Part shown: one piece after another, positions 25,247 to 35,104 of the stretch
Position numbering within the stretch: position 1 is the first letter of the stretch
Layout of the letters: each line of letters starts with the position of its first letter
Assembly (NCBI GenBank): GCA_963666475.2
Contig: OY762821.2
Coordinates: 1-64,000 of the forward strand
DNA length: 64,000 bases
Direction: 5' to 3'
From: JBFHIZ01 sp963666475
Lineage (GTDB): Bacteria > Bacillota > Clostridia > Lachnospirales > Lachnospiraceae
Made by a program: the position numbers and the translations under genes
Notes under the pieces: generated by a model
The model's input: the letters and a program-made list of their open reading frames with translations, nothing else
What the model was told of the DNA's origin: nothing
Databases searched by the model: none

Positions 25247-26827
25247 GTGAACTTCATGGAAAGTGCAAAAAAACACGTAATTTCAATTAAATATCAGTGG
25301 AAAGTCATTGCGACTTCTACGATCGTGATAGGGTTAATCACACATTTTTATGCATTTGTACACGATTTTTTGAGTTCTGATGCGATTTTTAATGTGCAGG
25401 CGGACCAAAATATGATTACCTCGGGAAGGTGGCTACTTCGTGTTGCCTGTGGTATTTCTTCGGATTATCAACTCCCATGGGTCATTGGATGTTTATCTTT
25501 GCTTTGGCTTTCGATATCTGGAATTGCTTTGGTAGAGATTTTTGAAATAAAAAATAGTCGAACATCGATATTAATTGCGGGGCTTTTGGTGAGCTTTCCA
25601 GCACTTACTTCGACGTTTTCTTACATGTACACAGCAGATGGATATATGCTGGCAGTAATGTTGGTTTGTATCTCCGTATTCTTGCTTAAGAAATTCAAAT
25701 ATGGATTTATTGCAGGAGGCATTTTGCTTGGAAGTGCGCTCGGGATATATCAGGCATACCTTGCATTTGCAATTATACTTTGTATTTTTATTCTATTTAT
25801 AGAATTACTTTCTTCTACGCAGGAGGAGCAAAAGTACTTTACAAAACAGATGTGGATGCTGACTGGGAAAATGACAGCATATGGAGTGTTCGGATTGGCG
25901 TTTTATTATGGAATGCTACAGCTTCTTCTCAAAATTCAACATACATCGTTATCTACTTATCAGGGAATCAATGAAATGACCACAGTTTCAGTTGGGAAAT
26001 TGCCGTCTCTCATTCGTGCGTCTTATGCGGACTTCTTTTCTTTCGCAATTCGAAGTAAGATTCTAGCAAATAATTTGATATCTGGTTTTGCAATTGCCGT
26101 ATTGTTTGGTGTTTCGATATGGATACTTTTGCGTCAGATTGTGAAAGGGAAAGTATTTCAAAAACCAGGACGCATGCTATCGATGTTTGCTCTTTTTCTC
26201 GTTTTGCCGCTAGCTACGAACGTGATTTTGCTTATTTCAGATCAGGCGTTCAATCACCTGGTCATGAGATATCACTGGGCATTGTTTTTAGTTTTCCCAA
26301 TCTTGTTATTGGATCGATTTCCTTTGCAGGTGGAAAATCAAAAAGAGAATCTTACAATACAAAAAATAGGAATGAGTTTACTGATTTTCGCTGCTTTTTT
26401 AATGATCTTTAATAATCTACTTCGAGCCAATATTGCTTATTTTAATATGAATGAACGGTACGAGAAAACTTATGCATACTGCATTCGTCTCGCGGACAGA
26501 ATGGAAGAGACGGAAGGATATTATCCGGGGATACCAATTATGATCATCGGAGTGATTAGTGAAGAAGTATATCCTGATACAGACATTACAACTGAAGTAA
26601 CAGGTTCGATGATCGGTGTAACGGGCAGTTTCTTCTTATACACAGGAGAGCAATACCGAATCTTCTTTGAACATTATCTTGCAGTTCCATTTCATGTGAT
26701 ATCTTCGGAAGAAATTGCAAGGATTTACGATACAGAGGAATATCGCGAACTAGATACTTTTCCGGCATCAAACTCTATGAAAGTCGTGGATGGTATTTTG
26801 TATATCAAAACGGAACCTAGCGAATAG
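25247..26827 (+). CDS. GtrII-family membrane glucosyltransferase
   Basis: A protein of about 526 residues with ten or more transmembrane helices, matching the glucosyltransferase GtrII pattern. Features are an early extracytoplasmic loop with HDFLSSDAIFN, SGRWLLRVACG and a TSTFSYMYTADGYMLAVML segment. Such enzymes move a sugar from a polyprenyl carrier to a glycan outside the membrane. It is followed by GtrA- and GtrB-type genes, completing the classical trio. GTG at 25247 is the likely start (AAAGG 5 bases upstream); ATG at 25256 is possible. Confidence 0.85.
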   Translation: MNFMESAKKHVISIKYQWKVIATSTIVIGLITHFYAFVHDFLSSDAIFNVQADQNMITSGRWLLRVACGISSDYQLPWVIGCLSLLWLSISGIALVEIFEIKNSRTSILIAGLLVSFPALTSTFSYMYTADGYMLAVMLVCISVFLLKKFKYGFIAGGILLGSALGIYQAYLAFAIILCIFILFIELLSSTQEEQKYFTKQMWMLTGKMTAYGVFGLAFYYGMLQLLLKIQHTSLSTYQGINEMTTVSVGKLPSLIRASYADFFSFAIRSKILANNLISGFAIAVLFGVSIWILLRQIVKGKVFQKPGRMLSMFALFLVLPLATNVILLISDQAFNHLVMRYHWALFLVFPILLLDRFPLQVENQKENLTIQKIGMSLLIFAAFLMIFNNLLRANIAYFNMNERYEKTYAYCIRLADRMEETEGYYPGIPIMIIGVISEEVYPDTDITTEVTGSMIGVTGSFFLYTGEQYRIFFEHYLAVPFHVISSEEIARIYDTEEYRELDTFPASNSMKVVDGILYIKTEPSE

Positions 26828-26877
26828 GTATAAAGAGGAATTTAAATGCATGTGTGTACATGCGGATAGGAATAGAT

Positions 26878-27315
26878 ATGAAACAGTGGATTAGTAAAAT
26901 ATGGAATCGATATCAAGATTTGTTTTGGTATTGTTTCTTTGGTGGACTGACGACAATTGTAAATCTTGTGGTGTATCATATTGGAACATCATTGTTGGGT
27001 TTGCATTACGCTGTAGCAAATGTTATGGCGTGGGTACTAGCGGTTCTTTTTGCATATTTAACGAATCGGACATGGGTGTTTAAAAGTGAGACAAAAGGCA
27101 TCGTAGGCATTGCAAAAGAAGTAATCTCTTTCTTTGGCTTTCGTGTGATTTCACTTGGTATGGAAACCTTGATTTTATTTGTCATGATTGACATGTTTGG
27201 AGTAAATGAAATGCTTACCAAAGTTATTGCGCAGATATTTGTTGTTGTTTCAAATTATGTGTTTAGTAAGTTGATTATTTTCAAACAACCAGAAACAGAA
27301 TCTAGCAGTACATGA
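26878..27315 (+). CDS. GtrA-family membrane protein (putative flippase)
   Basis: A 145-residue protein with four transmembrane helices and the GtrA motifs FFGGLTTIVNLVVY and AYLTNRTWVFKS. GtrA is thought to flip undecaprenyl-phosphate-sugar from the cytoplasm to the outside. AGGAA precedes the ATG at 26878; upstream in-frame GTG/ATG codons lack ribosome binding sites. It lies between the GtrII- and GtrB-type genes. Confidence 0.9.
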   Translation: MKQWISKIWNRYQDLFWYCFFGGLTTIVNLVVYHIGTSLLGLHYAVANVMAWVLAVLFAYLTNRTWVFKSETKGIVGIAKEVISFFGFRVISLGMETLILFVMIDMFGVNEMLTKVIAQIFVVVSNYVFSKLIIFKQPETESSST

Positions 27316-27363
27316 ACTGGCAAAAATCATGACATGAAATATATAGAATTGGAGTGAAGGAAA

Positions 27364-28290
27364 ATGAGTTTACTATCAATTATTATTCCTGCATATAACG
27401 AGGAAGAAAATGTAAAAAATACCGCAGAGGTGCTAAAAAACATACTTGAAGAAGCACAGATTTCGTATGAGCTTCTCTTTGTGTCAGATGGTTCTAGAGA
27501 TGAGACGTTTCCAATTTTGTTAAAAGCATCCAAAGAAGACCCAAGAGTTCGTGCATTTCAGTTTAGTCGTAATTTTGGCAAGGAAGCGGCTATTTTTGCT
27601 GGACTTGCGAAGGCAAAAGGAGATGCGTGCGTCGTTATCGACTGTGATTTGCAGCATCCACCAGAAATTATCCCAAAGATGTATGAACTGTGGAAACAGG
27701 GATTTGATGTGATTGAAGGAATTAAGAGTTCCAGAGGAAAAGAAAATATCTTTCACAAGATGTTCGCAAATGTTTTTTATGGCATCATGAGCCGACTGAT
27801 GAAAATGAACATGAATGCTACATCAGATTATAAACTGATTGACCGAAAGGTCGTTGAGGTGCTTTTGGGATTGACGGAGAGAAACACGTTCTTTCGAGCA
27901 CTTACTTTTTGGGCAGGTTTCAATAAAACAACCATTGAGTTCGAAGTACAGGAAAGAACTGCTGGAGAAAGTAAATGGTCGTTTGGAAGTTTGCTTCGCT
28001 ATGCGATTTCAAACACGACATCTTTTACTGTTGCACCACTACATATGATCACTGGTCTTGGAGCTTTTTCTATCATCTGTTCCATAATTTTGGCGGTGCA
28101 AACGCTGATTCGCTTTTTTAGTGGAACAGCCGTGGAAGGTTTTACAACAGTTATTTTACTAATTTTGATTATTGGTGGAATTATTATGTTGAGTCTTGGA
28201 ATTTTAGGTCATTATTTAGGCCGGATTTACGAAGAAGTAAAAGGAAGACCGAGATATATTATTAAAGATACAACAGACGAAGAAAAATAA
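27364..28290 (+). CDS. GtrB-type bactoprenol-phosphate glycosyltransferase
   Basis: A 308-residue GT2 enzyme that loads a sugar onto undecaprenyl phosphate. The catalytic part carries IIPAYNEEENV, the DCDLQHPPE metal site and the RTAGESKWSF loop. Two C-terminal transmembrane helices (about 232-290) end in LGRIYEEVKGRPRYII, the standard GtrB/DPM1-like tail. It completes the GtrII-GtrA-GtrB cassette. The sugar is usually glucose in this family, but that is inferred. Confidence 0.9.
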   Translation: MSLLSIIIPAYNEEENVKNTAEVLKNILEEAQISYELLFVSDGSRDETFPILLKASKEDPRVRAFQFSRNFGKEAAIFAGLAKAKGDACVVIDCDLQHPPEIIPKMYELWKQGFDVIEGIKSSRGKENIFHKMFANVFYGIMSRLMKMNMNATSDYKLIDRKVVEVLLGLTERNTFFRALTFWAGFNKTTIEFEVQERTAGESKWSFGSLLRYAISNTTSFTVAPLHMITGLGAFSIICSIILAVQTLIRFFSGTAVEGFTTVILLILIIGGIIMLSLGILGHYLGRIYEEVKGRPRYIIKDTTDEEK

Positions 28291-28319
28291 ATTGAAATGA
28301 AGTAGAGGATAAAGCACCT

Positions 28320-29498
28320 ATGACGAATGCTATGACAGTACGTCCGGTAAAAAGAAAAGTTCATATTGAAGTGCTTCGGATTGTTGCAATGCTTATGATT
28401 ATTTCTTTGCATTATATGGGTAAAGGTGGTGCATTGCCGGAGTTTGTACTAGGTCGGTTTCACGCAAACGCTTATTTTGCAAGGTTTGTTGAAGCTTTAT
28501 CCTGTGTCTCTGTTAATTTATATATATTAATATCTGGATATTTTTTAGTAGATAGTCGTTTTAAATTTGAGAAAGTACTGAAACTTTGGTTACAGGTGAT
28601 CTTTTATTCTGCTGGAATATATTTACTCTTTTTGCTTATGGGATGGATTCCTACAGAGTATGACAATTTTTACTATTTATCCATTTTTTTACAGCCAATT
28701 GGGATGAAGCACAACTGGTATTCTTCTATTTATCTTATTTTATATTGTTTGTTCCCCTTTTTGGCAGTCATGGTCAAAAAGTTGACCAAACGACAAATGC
28801 AGGCACTTATCATTATTCTTTTACTTGTATTTTCGAAAATCTCGACCATCGTTTTTCCGATGTCTCCTGGGTTTGAAGACGATGGATATGGAATTATCTG
28901 GATGGTGTGCCTTTTTGTAATTGCGGCATATATCAAACTTTATGTTCCATTAACTGGAACGTGGGTAAAGAACATGGTTGTATATTTTGTGGCTACGATT
29001 CTTACCTTTTTATCGTTTTTCGCTATTTCAATGATTTATCTACAATTTGGGAAGTTGGATGATTTTATTACACTATTCTTTGCGTATAACAGCCCGACCA
29101 CTATTGTGGCGTCGATTGCGATGTTCCTGGCATTTTTAAATATGGGAACAAAAGAAAAAACGAAAACAAAAAAATCACTTGTTTGGGAACGTATAGTATT
29201 GTATATAGGCGGACTGACATTTGGAGTATATTTGATTCACGAGCATATACTGCTTCGAGGCTTATGGGTTACCTTGTGGCATGTTCCGGAAGCCTTTGAA
29301 CAGTGGTATTTCATTTTTCACTATATCCTTGTGACCATTTTGGTTTTTGTGATTTGTGCTTTGATCGAAGCCGTTAGACAATGGATTTTTTCAATCTTAT
29401 ATCGTAGTAGAATTTGGAAATGGATTCAAAGAATATCAGTATCCTTGGATCTAAGAATGAATGGAGAAGACCTTTCAGACAATGCATCATACAAATAA
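28320..29498 (+). CDS. Acyltransferase-3 family membrane O-acyltransferase
   Basis: A 392-residue polytopic protein with an N-terminal HIEVLRIVAMLMIISLHY helix typical of acyltransferase-3 enzymes (WecH/OatA membrane part), then SVNLYILISGYFLV. About ten helices are present. It is the second member of this family in the window. Its 3' end overlaps the next membrane protein by 38 bases. It most likely acetylates a glycan residue. Confidence 0.86.
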   Translation: MTNAMTVRPVKRKVHIEVLRIVAMLMIISLHYMGKGGALPEFVLGRFHANAYFARFVEALSCVSVNLYILISGYFLVDSRFKFEKVLKLWLQVIFYSAGIYLLFLLMGWIPTEYDNFYYLSIFLQPIGMKHNWYSSIYLILYCLFPFLAVMVKKLTKRQMQALIIILLLVFSKISTIVFPMSPGFEDDGYGIIWMVCLFVIAAYIKLYVPLTGTWVKNMVVYFVATILTFLSFFAISMIYLQFGKLDDFITLFFAYNSPTTIVASIAMFLAFLNMGTKEKTKTKKSLVWERIVLYIGGLTFGVYLIHEHILLRGLWVTLWHVPEAFEQWYFIFHYILVTILVFVICALIEAVRQWIFSILYRSRIWKWIQRISVSLDLRMNGEDLSDNASYK

Positions 29499-31197
29499 AC
29501 AGATAAACTACAATCGAATATGGACTACGTTGTGTGCTGTGATTCTTTTTGTGTTGCCATTACTTCGAATTTCCTACGGTGTAGATATTACAGATACCAG
29601 CTATTCTTTGGGGAATTTTGAAAACTTTCAAAATATGGATGGCATGTGGGTCATTGCAACATATCTTGCAAACGCACTTGGATTTTTATTTACAAGACTT
29701 CCTTTTGGGCATTTGATGATTGGTATGAATTTTTATTCCTCTTTATTGATCAGTGTGACATTGATAGCGTCCTTCTTTTTTTTGATTCGGAAACTTCCAC
29801 TTTGGACGGTAATGATTGGAGAATTGATTTCGTTATTTTTATGTTGGTGTCCGACACCTATTTTATATAATTATCTGACCTATTTAATTATGACATTCGC
29901 ATTGATGGCATTGTTTTATGGAATTCGTGATGAAAAAAGGAAATATTTAGTACTCGCAGGAATTTTATTGGGGATGAATGTATTTGTTCGTTTCTCAAAT
30001 CTTGCGGAAATTGGGTTTATACTAGTTGTATGGTACGATGCGATCATGCATCAGAAAAACCTGAAAAAGGGATGGATACATACGCTAAATTGTGTGATGG
30101 GATATCTGATTGGCTTTGGAACCATCTTTCTTGTGATATTATTGCAATACGGTTGGGACGGATTTTTGGATATGATTCATTCACTGATGAACATCAGCGG
30201 AAATGTAGGTGGATATAGTCCGGTAGACATGGTAAAAAATGTGTTTCTTGCGTATGTACAAAATATTCGCTTTACTTGGATCGCTGTATTATGGATTATC
30301 CTTGTGCAGTGGATATATAGTCGTACAAAAAAACTTTTTCTGAAAATAGGCATCTGTATTCTTGGTGGAGGATTTTTTGCAATTATTTTTTATTATTATT
30401 TCCGCCAGGGCCTCTTTACAAGAAGTGAATATAATCAATACCCTTCCATGTTTTTCTGGGCGATGATTCTTTTGGTTGCATCCATTGCGGTGGACTTAGC
30501 AATGCTTATTCGAAAAGAGGAAAGTAGAGAATTGAAGATCCTTTCCATAATCAGTTTCCTTATTTTGATGCTGACTCCGCTAGGAAGCAACAATGGTGTA
30601 TTTCCAAATTTCAACAACTTATTTTTGGTCGCTCCACTTACTGTATTTGGTGTGTACCATCTACTATATGAAAAAAAAGAAATCAAAAAATATCTTCCAA
30701 TGCAAGTCGCGGTGTTTGCAGTGTTTATCATTCTCTTTTTTCAGACGATGATGTTTCATATTGTATTTACCTTTCGCGATGCAGGACTTTCAAAAGATCT
30801 TAGTTACACAGTTGATCGTATTGAGGTATTAAAAGGTATGCGAACAACTAAAGAAAAGGCCGGTATGTTTTCGGCACTTGATGAAGCAATAAGAGAATTG
30901 GAATATACAAAACGAGAATTTGTGATGTTTGGAGAAGCACCTGGGATTCCTTATTTTCTGGAACTTCAGCCAGCGATATCTTCGACGTGGCCCGATTTGG
31001 ATTCTTATTCAAAAGAAGAGTTTGAAGGCAGTTTAAGCAGTGCAAACAATCCCGTCATATTGGTATATCGTGCGACTTATCCAGATCTTTTAAAAGACGT
31101 ACAGACGGATGAAAAAGCGAAGATTCTTGTGGATTATATAAATGCGAATGCTTATCAGGCAGTATACGCAGATGATTATTTTATGATTTTTGAATAA
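29461..31197 (+). CDS. Polytopic membrane protein, GT-C-like, function unknown
   Basis: A protein of up to 578 residues with about eleven transmembrane segments and a C-terminal soluble part of roughly 130 residues. The first extracytoplasmic loop has YGVDITDTSYSLGNF, an acidic patch of the sort found in GT-C glycosyltransferases (ArnT/PMT superfamily). It starts inside the acyltransferase gene; ATG 29482 with GGAGAAG 12 bases upstream is an alternative start. It sits directly before wecE. I do not recognise a named family. A role as a glycosyltransferase or polymerase is inferred from topology and context only. Confidence 0.6.
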   Translation: MEKTFQTMHHTNKQINYNRIWTTLCAVILFVLPLLRISYGVDITDTSYSLGNFENFQNMDGMWVIATYLANALGFLFTRLPFGHLMIGMNFYSSLLISVTLIASFFFLIRKLPLWTVMIGELISLFLCWCPTPILYNYLTYLIMTFALMALFYGIRDEKRKYLVLAGILLGMNVFVRFSNLAEIGFILVVWYDAIMHQKNLKKGWIHTLNCVMGYLIGFGTIFLVILLQYGWDGFLDMIHSLMNISGNVGGYSPVDMVKNVFLAYVQNIRFTWIAVLWIILVQWIYSRTKKLFLKIGICILGGGFFAIIFYYYFRQGLFTRSEYNQYPSMFFWAMILLVASIAVDLAMLIRKEESRELKILSIISFLILMLTPLGSNNGVFPNFNNLFLVAPLTVFGVYHLLYEKKEIKKYLPMQVAVFAVFIILFFQTMMFHIVFTFRDAGLSKDLSYTVDRIEVLKGMRTTKEKAGMFSALDEAIRELEYTKREFVMFGEAPGIPYFLELQPAISSTWPDLDSYSKEEFEGSLSSANNPVILVYRATYPDLLKDVQTDEKAKILVDYINANAYQAVYADDYFMIFE

Positions 31198-31222
31198 TAA
31201 CCGGAAGGGAAGGAATATAAAA

Positions 31223-32356
31223 ATGATTAATTTTAATGTACCACCATTTACTGGAAAAGAAATGGAATATATGCGTGAGGCAGTGTCAAACCAAAAAATA
31301 TGTGGGGACGGCCCTTTTACAAAAAAATGCAATCAATGGATGGAAGAACGAACAAATACTGCAAAAAGTCTTTTAACAACATCTTGTACCCATGCGTTGG
31401 AGATGGCTGCATTGATTGCCGAAATCAAACCCGGAGACGAAGTAATCATGCCATCTTATACGTTTGTTTCAACAGCAGATGCATTTGTACTTAGAGGTGC
31501 GACCATCGTATTTGTTGATATTCGTCCGGATACGATGAATATTGATGAGACAAAGATCGAAGCAGCAATCACAGAAAAAACAAAAGCAATAGCACCGGTT
31601 CACTATGCAGGTGTAAGTTGTGAAATGGATACAATTTTAGACATCGCTAAGCGCCATAATTTACTTGTGATTGAAGATGCGGCACAAGGTATCATGGCCA
31701 GTTATAAAGGAAAAGCTCTTGGAACGATGGGAGATTTTGGTGCATTTAGTTTTCATGAAACAAAGAACTATAGTATGGGAGAAGGTGGTGCCTTACTGAT
31801 CAAGGACGAAAAGTTCTGCGAAGCAGCGGAAATTATCCGTGAAAAAGGTACAAATCGTTCAAAATTTTTCCGTGGACAAATTGATAAATATACTTGGGTA
31901 GAACAAGGATCTTCTTACTTACCGAGTGAATTAAATGCTGCTTATTTATGGGCTCAATTGGAAATGGCAGATGAAATTAATGAAGATCGCTTGTCAAATT
32001 GGAACCGTTATTACCAGGGATTGTCGGAACTTGCAGAATCAAAAAAAATCGAACTTCCATATATTCCGGAAGAATGCGTACATAATGCACATATGTTCTA
32101 CATTAAGACAAAAGACATGAAAGAACGTACAGATTTGATTGCATTTTTAAAGCAACATGAAATTCTTTCTGTATTCCACTATATTCCATTACATTCAGCA
32201 CCAGCTGGATTAAAATATGGAAGATTCCATGGGGAGGACCAGTTCACAACGAAAGAAAGTGAAAGATTGCTCCGACTTCCGATGTATTACCAGTTACAAG
32301 GTGAGCAGGTGGAGTATATTGTTGGAAAGATAAAAGAATTTTATCAGAATATATAG
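31223..32356 (+). CDS. wecE: dTDP-4-amino-4,6-dideoxygalactose transaminase
   Basis: A 377-residue PLP aminotransferase of the DegT/DnrJ/EryC1 family, closely resembling E. coli WecE (RffA) from the first residues (FNVPPFTGKEMEYM) onward. It aminates dTDP-4-keto-6-deoxyglucose to dTDP-Fuc4N. The PLP lysine K181 lies in SFHETKNY, the same number as in E. coli. ATG 31223 follows GGAAGGGAAGG. The rmlA/rmlB genes needed for the substrate are not in the window. Downstream are a GNAT and a GT2, suggesting synthesis and transfer of Fuc4NAc. PseC is a relative, but the sequence fits WecE better. Confidence 0.92.
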   Translation: MINFNVPPFTGKEMEYMREAVSNQKICGDGPFTKKCNQWMEERTNTAKSLLTTSCTHALEMAALIAEIKPGDEVIMPSYTFVSTADAFVLRGATIVFVDIRPDTMNIDETKIEAAITEKTKAIAPVHYAGVSCEMDTILDIAKRHNLLVIEDAAQGIMASYKGKALGTMGDFGAFSFHETKNYSMGEGGALLIKDEKFCEAAEIIREKGTNRSKFFRGQIDKYTWVEQGSSYLPSELNAAYLWAQLEMADEINEDRLSNWNRYYQGLSELAESKKIELPYIPEECVHNAHMFYIKTKDMKERTDLIAFLKQHEILSVFHYIPLHSAPAGLKYGRFHGEDQFTTKESERLLRLPMYYQLQGEQVEYIVGKIKEFYQNI

Positions 32357-32382
32357 GCTCTTAGTTTGGAGGAACAATAGAC

Positions 32383-32907
32383 ATGGAAGTTGTTATTCAA
32401 GGAGAAACCTTGTATCTTAGAAAAATGAACGAAGAAGATACCAATTCGATTATTGCATGGAGAAACGCAGACGAGGTTCGAAAACACTTTATTTATCAAG
32501 GACTTTTTACGGTGGATAGCCATTTGCAGTGGAAACACACAATGGTAGATACCGGTAAAGTCGATCAGTTCATCATTTGTAGAAAAGAAAATGACGAAGA
32601 CGTTGGCTCAGTGTATATTCGGGATATTGACATGCTCAATCAAAAAGGTGAATATGGAATCTTTTTAGCACCATCCGCTCCGAAAGGAAAGGGAATTGGT
32701 ACTGAAACTGCAAAACTTGCGATTCAGTATGCCTTTGAAATGAGAAAGCTGCATAGACTCTTTTTACGTGTCTACGCAGAAAATGAAAGAGCGATTCGTT
32801 CTTATGAAAAAGCAGGATTTAAAAAGGAAGCATTTCTTGTAGATGACGTATTTGTAAATGGTGAGTATCGTAACATCATACTTATGGCAGCAGTACAAGG
32901 AAAATAA
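32383..32907 (+). CDS. GNAT acetyltransferase, probable sugar 4-N-acetyltransferase
   Basis: A 174-residue RimJ/PseH-type GNAT. The acetyl-CoA loop is SAPKGKGIGTETAKLA and a C-terminal RVYAENERAIRSYEKAGF segment follows. It lies 26 bases after wecE, in the place where WecD acetylates dTDP-Fuc4N in enterobacteria, so it probably makes dTDP-Fuc4NAc. It is not closely WecD-like, so this is convergent context evidence. An alternative is the PseH step of the pse pathway encoded about 10 kb upstream. Confidence 0.75.
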   Translation: MEVVIQGETLYLRKMNEEDTNSIIAWRNADEVRKHFIYQGLFTVDSHLQWKHTMVDTGKVDQFIICRKENDEDVGSVYIRDIDMLNQKGEYGIFLAPSAPKGKGIGTETAKLAIQYAFEMRKLHRLFLRVYAENERAIRSYEKAGFKKEAFLVDDVFVNGEYRNIILMAAVQGK

Positions 32908-32935
32908 TATCTTAGAATATAGATGGAGATGGAAT

Positions 32936-33877
32936 ATGGAACGAATTTCGTTTATTATCCCTTGCTATCGTTCGGAAGCTACGATTGAAGGCGTCGTATC
33001 GGAAATCGATCAGACAATGGGAAAAATTGAAGGATACGAGCATGAGATTATTTTAATCAATGATTCCTCACCAGATCAGACCTTTGAGGTGATTCGGTCG
33101 ATATGCGAGGAAAAAGAACACTGCGTGGGAATTAATTTTGCAAGAAATTTTGGACAGCATGCAGCACTTATGGCAGGTCTGCGACAAGCAAAGGGCGATT
33201 TATACGTATGTCTCGACGACGATGGGCAAACGCCAGCGGATGAAGTTGGGAAACTTCTGGAGGAAATCAAAGCTGGACGTGATGTAGTGTATGCAAAATA
33301 TGCAACGAAAAAACACTCGGCGTTTCGAAATATGGGAAGTAGACTCAACGAATATATGACGCGAAAAATTTTGGATAAACCAAAAGATCTTTATGTATCC
33401 AGCTACTTTGTAGCGAAAAGATATGTTGTGGATGATATGATTCGATATGAAAATTCCTATCCATACGTTATTGGCCTTGTTCTACGTGCTACAAGAAACA
33501 TTGGGAATGTAGAAGTAAAACATCGGGAACGTGAGGTGGGAACTTCTGGATATACACTTAGTAAACTATTTGGACTTTGGTTCAATGGATTTACAGCATT
33601 TTCTGTAAAACCTTTGAGACTTGCTACGATGACAGGATTTGGAAGTGCCATTGTAGGGTTTCTGTTTGGGTTATATACGATCATTAAAAGATTGGTACTT
33701 CCAGATGTTCCTGCTGGTTATTCCGCATTGATGTCTGTGCTTTTGTTTATTGGAGGGCTATTGATGATCATGTTGGGAATGATTGGCGAGTATATAGGCA
33801 GGATTTACATTAGCTTGAATAATGCACCACAATATGTAATTAAAGAAAGAATCAATGATCATGGAACAGAACAATAA
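32936..33877 (+). CDS. GT2 polyprenyl-phosphate glycosyltransferase (ArnC/GtrB-like)
   Basis: A 313-residue GT2 enzyme: SFIIPCYRSE, LINDSSPDQT, NFGQHAALMAG and the metal site CLDDDGQTPADE. Two C-terminal helices end in GEYIGRIYISLNNAPQYVI, the ArnC/GtrB tail. It probably puts the amino sugar made by wecE and the GNAT gene onto undecaprenyl phosphate, as ArnC does for a 4-amino sugar. The start at 32936 follows GGAG by 8 bases. It overlaps the next membrane-protein gene by 23 bases. Confidence 0.88.
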   Translation: MERISFIIPCYRSEATIEGVVSEIDQTMGKIEGYEHEIILINDSSPDQTFEVIRSICEEKEHCVGINFARNFGQHAALMAGLRQAKGDLYVCLDDDGQTPADEVGKLLEEIKAGRDVVYAKYATKKHSAFRNMGSRLNEYMTRKILDKPKDLYVSSYFVAKRYVVDDMIRYENSYPYVIGLVLRATRNIGNVEVKHREREVGTSGYTLSKLFGLWFNGFTAFSVKPLRLATMTGFGSAIVGFLFGLYTIIKRLVLPDVPAGYSALMSVLLFIGGLLMIMLGMIGEYIGRIYISLNNAPQYVIKERINDHGTEQ

Positions 33878-35063
33878 AAAGTCGAAAATCAACTTTATAG
33901 GAAATCTTTTCTCGCTTGCACTTACAATCTGTTACACATTTGCTTGTGGATATATGTATTTTATGCAAGCATCTCAGAAAATCATAGATATTGAAGCAGG
34001 AAATTTACTTTTTGAGTCGGACTTACCATATCATATCAAAATGGCGGTTGTAGATGATTGGTATTATTCGTTGACGGGATTGCTCTATAAGTTCTTTTAT
34101 TTGCTACCCGCCAGTGAAGTATTTGTGGCTGGGTTTCTGGCACTGATTACGGGTGCAACGGTTTACTTGACATTTCGCTTACTAAAGCTTGCGTTAACAG
34201 AAATGCCGAAATATATACAGATGCTTCTTGCACTTGCCTTAAATTTTATGATGGCAGCCCATGTAGACTTTATTCATCCACAGCTTTACATTGGATATCA
34301 ATCAGGCAATCTCTGGCACAACTCGACTTATTTGGTCATGCGGTTTCTTGGGGTGCTCACAATACTTTTATATATGCAGTTAAAAGATTCGTATCGCACG
34401 CAATTAAAATGGAAAGATTGGTTGGTGTTTACTGTTTTACTCACCCTTTCGACCGCGACGAAACCGAATTTTGTGATGGTATTTCTACCAGTCATGGCAA
34501 TTTATCTGGTTCGAGATCTGGTTCGAAAAACGCCCTTTTCACGTGTTTTTTTATTTGCACTTTCGGTTGTTCCATCTTTCGCATTGATGTTGATTCAATC
34601 CTTTGTCTTATTTTTGGATACCGACGACAGTCGGGTGGTTATTGATCCGTGGTATGCTCTTGGGTTACGCTCGGAAAATGCAAAGTTTGCAATGGTTCTA
34701 TCTGTTGCATTTCCTATTGTTGTTCTAATTTTTTCAATACGAAATACGTTGAAAAATGATGTTTTTCTCGGTGCATGGATCATGTTCCTATTTGGATGGA
34801 TCGAGGTTGTTTTATTTGCAGAAACAGGCGCGAGAGCAGCCGGTGGGAATTTTTTGTGGGGTTATGCGTTCTCTATATTTGTAGTTAATGTGACAAGTGT
34901 GATTTTGCTGATCAAACAGATGAAAGGAAGTATCAAACAGCCTTTTCCTAGATGGGTCAAAAATATATATTTTTTGATTGCGTGTCTCCTGTTTGGATAT
35001 CAGACTTATATGGGTGTTTTGTTTTTTTGGAATGTTGTGCAGGGAACAAGTTATTGGCTGTAG
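33855..35063 (+). CDS. Polytopic membrane protein, function unknown (possible GT-C)
   Basis: A 402-residue integral membrane protein with about ten helices. Notable segments are an early loop with FESDLPYHI, the central DFIHPQLYIGYQSGNLWHNSTY and STATKPNFVMVFLP. The pattern of an acidic first loop and a central amphipathic loop is GT-C-like, but I recognise no family. It overlaps the ArnC/GtrB-like gene, so it is a good candidate for the extracytoplasmic transferase that uses the lipid-linked amino sugar. No clear ribosome binding site precedes the ATG. Confidence 0.6.
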   Translation: MIMEQNNKKSKINFIGNLFSLALTICYTFACGYMYFMQASQKIIDIEAGNLLFESDLPYHIKMAVVDDWYYSLTGLLYKFFYLLPASEVFVAGFLALITGATVYLTFRLLKLALTEMPKYIQMLLALALNFMMAAHVDFIHPQLYIGYQSGNLWHNSTYLVMRFLGVLTILLYMQLKDSYRTQLKWKDWLVFTVLLTLSTATKPNFVMVFLPVMAIYLVRDLVRKTPFSRVFLFALSVVPSFALMLIQSFVLFLDTDDSRVVIDPWYALGLRSENAKFAMVLSVAFPIVVLIFSIRNTLKNDVFLGAWIMFLFGWIEVVLFAETGARAAGGNFLWGYAFSIFVVNVTSVILLIKQMKGSIKQPFPRWVKNIYFLIACLLFGYQTYMGVLFFWNVVQGTSYWL

Positions 35064-35104
35064 TGGTTTTAAAAGAAATATAGAAATAAGTAATGGAAGA
35101 ATTC

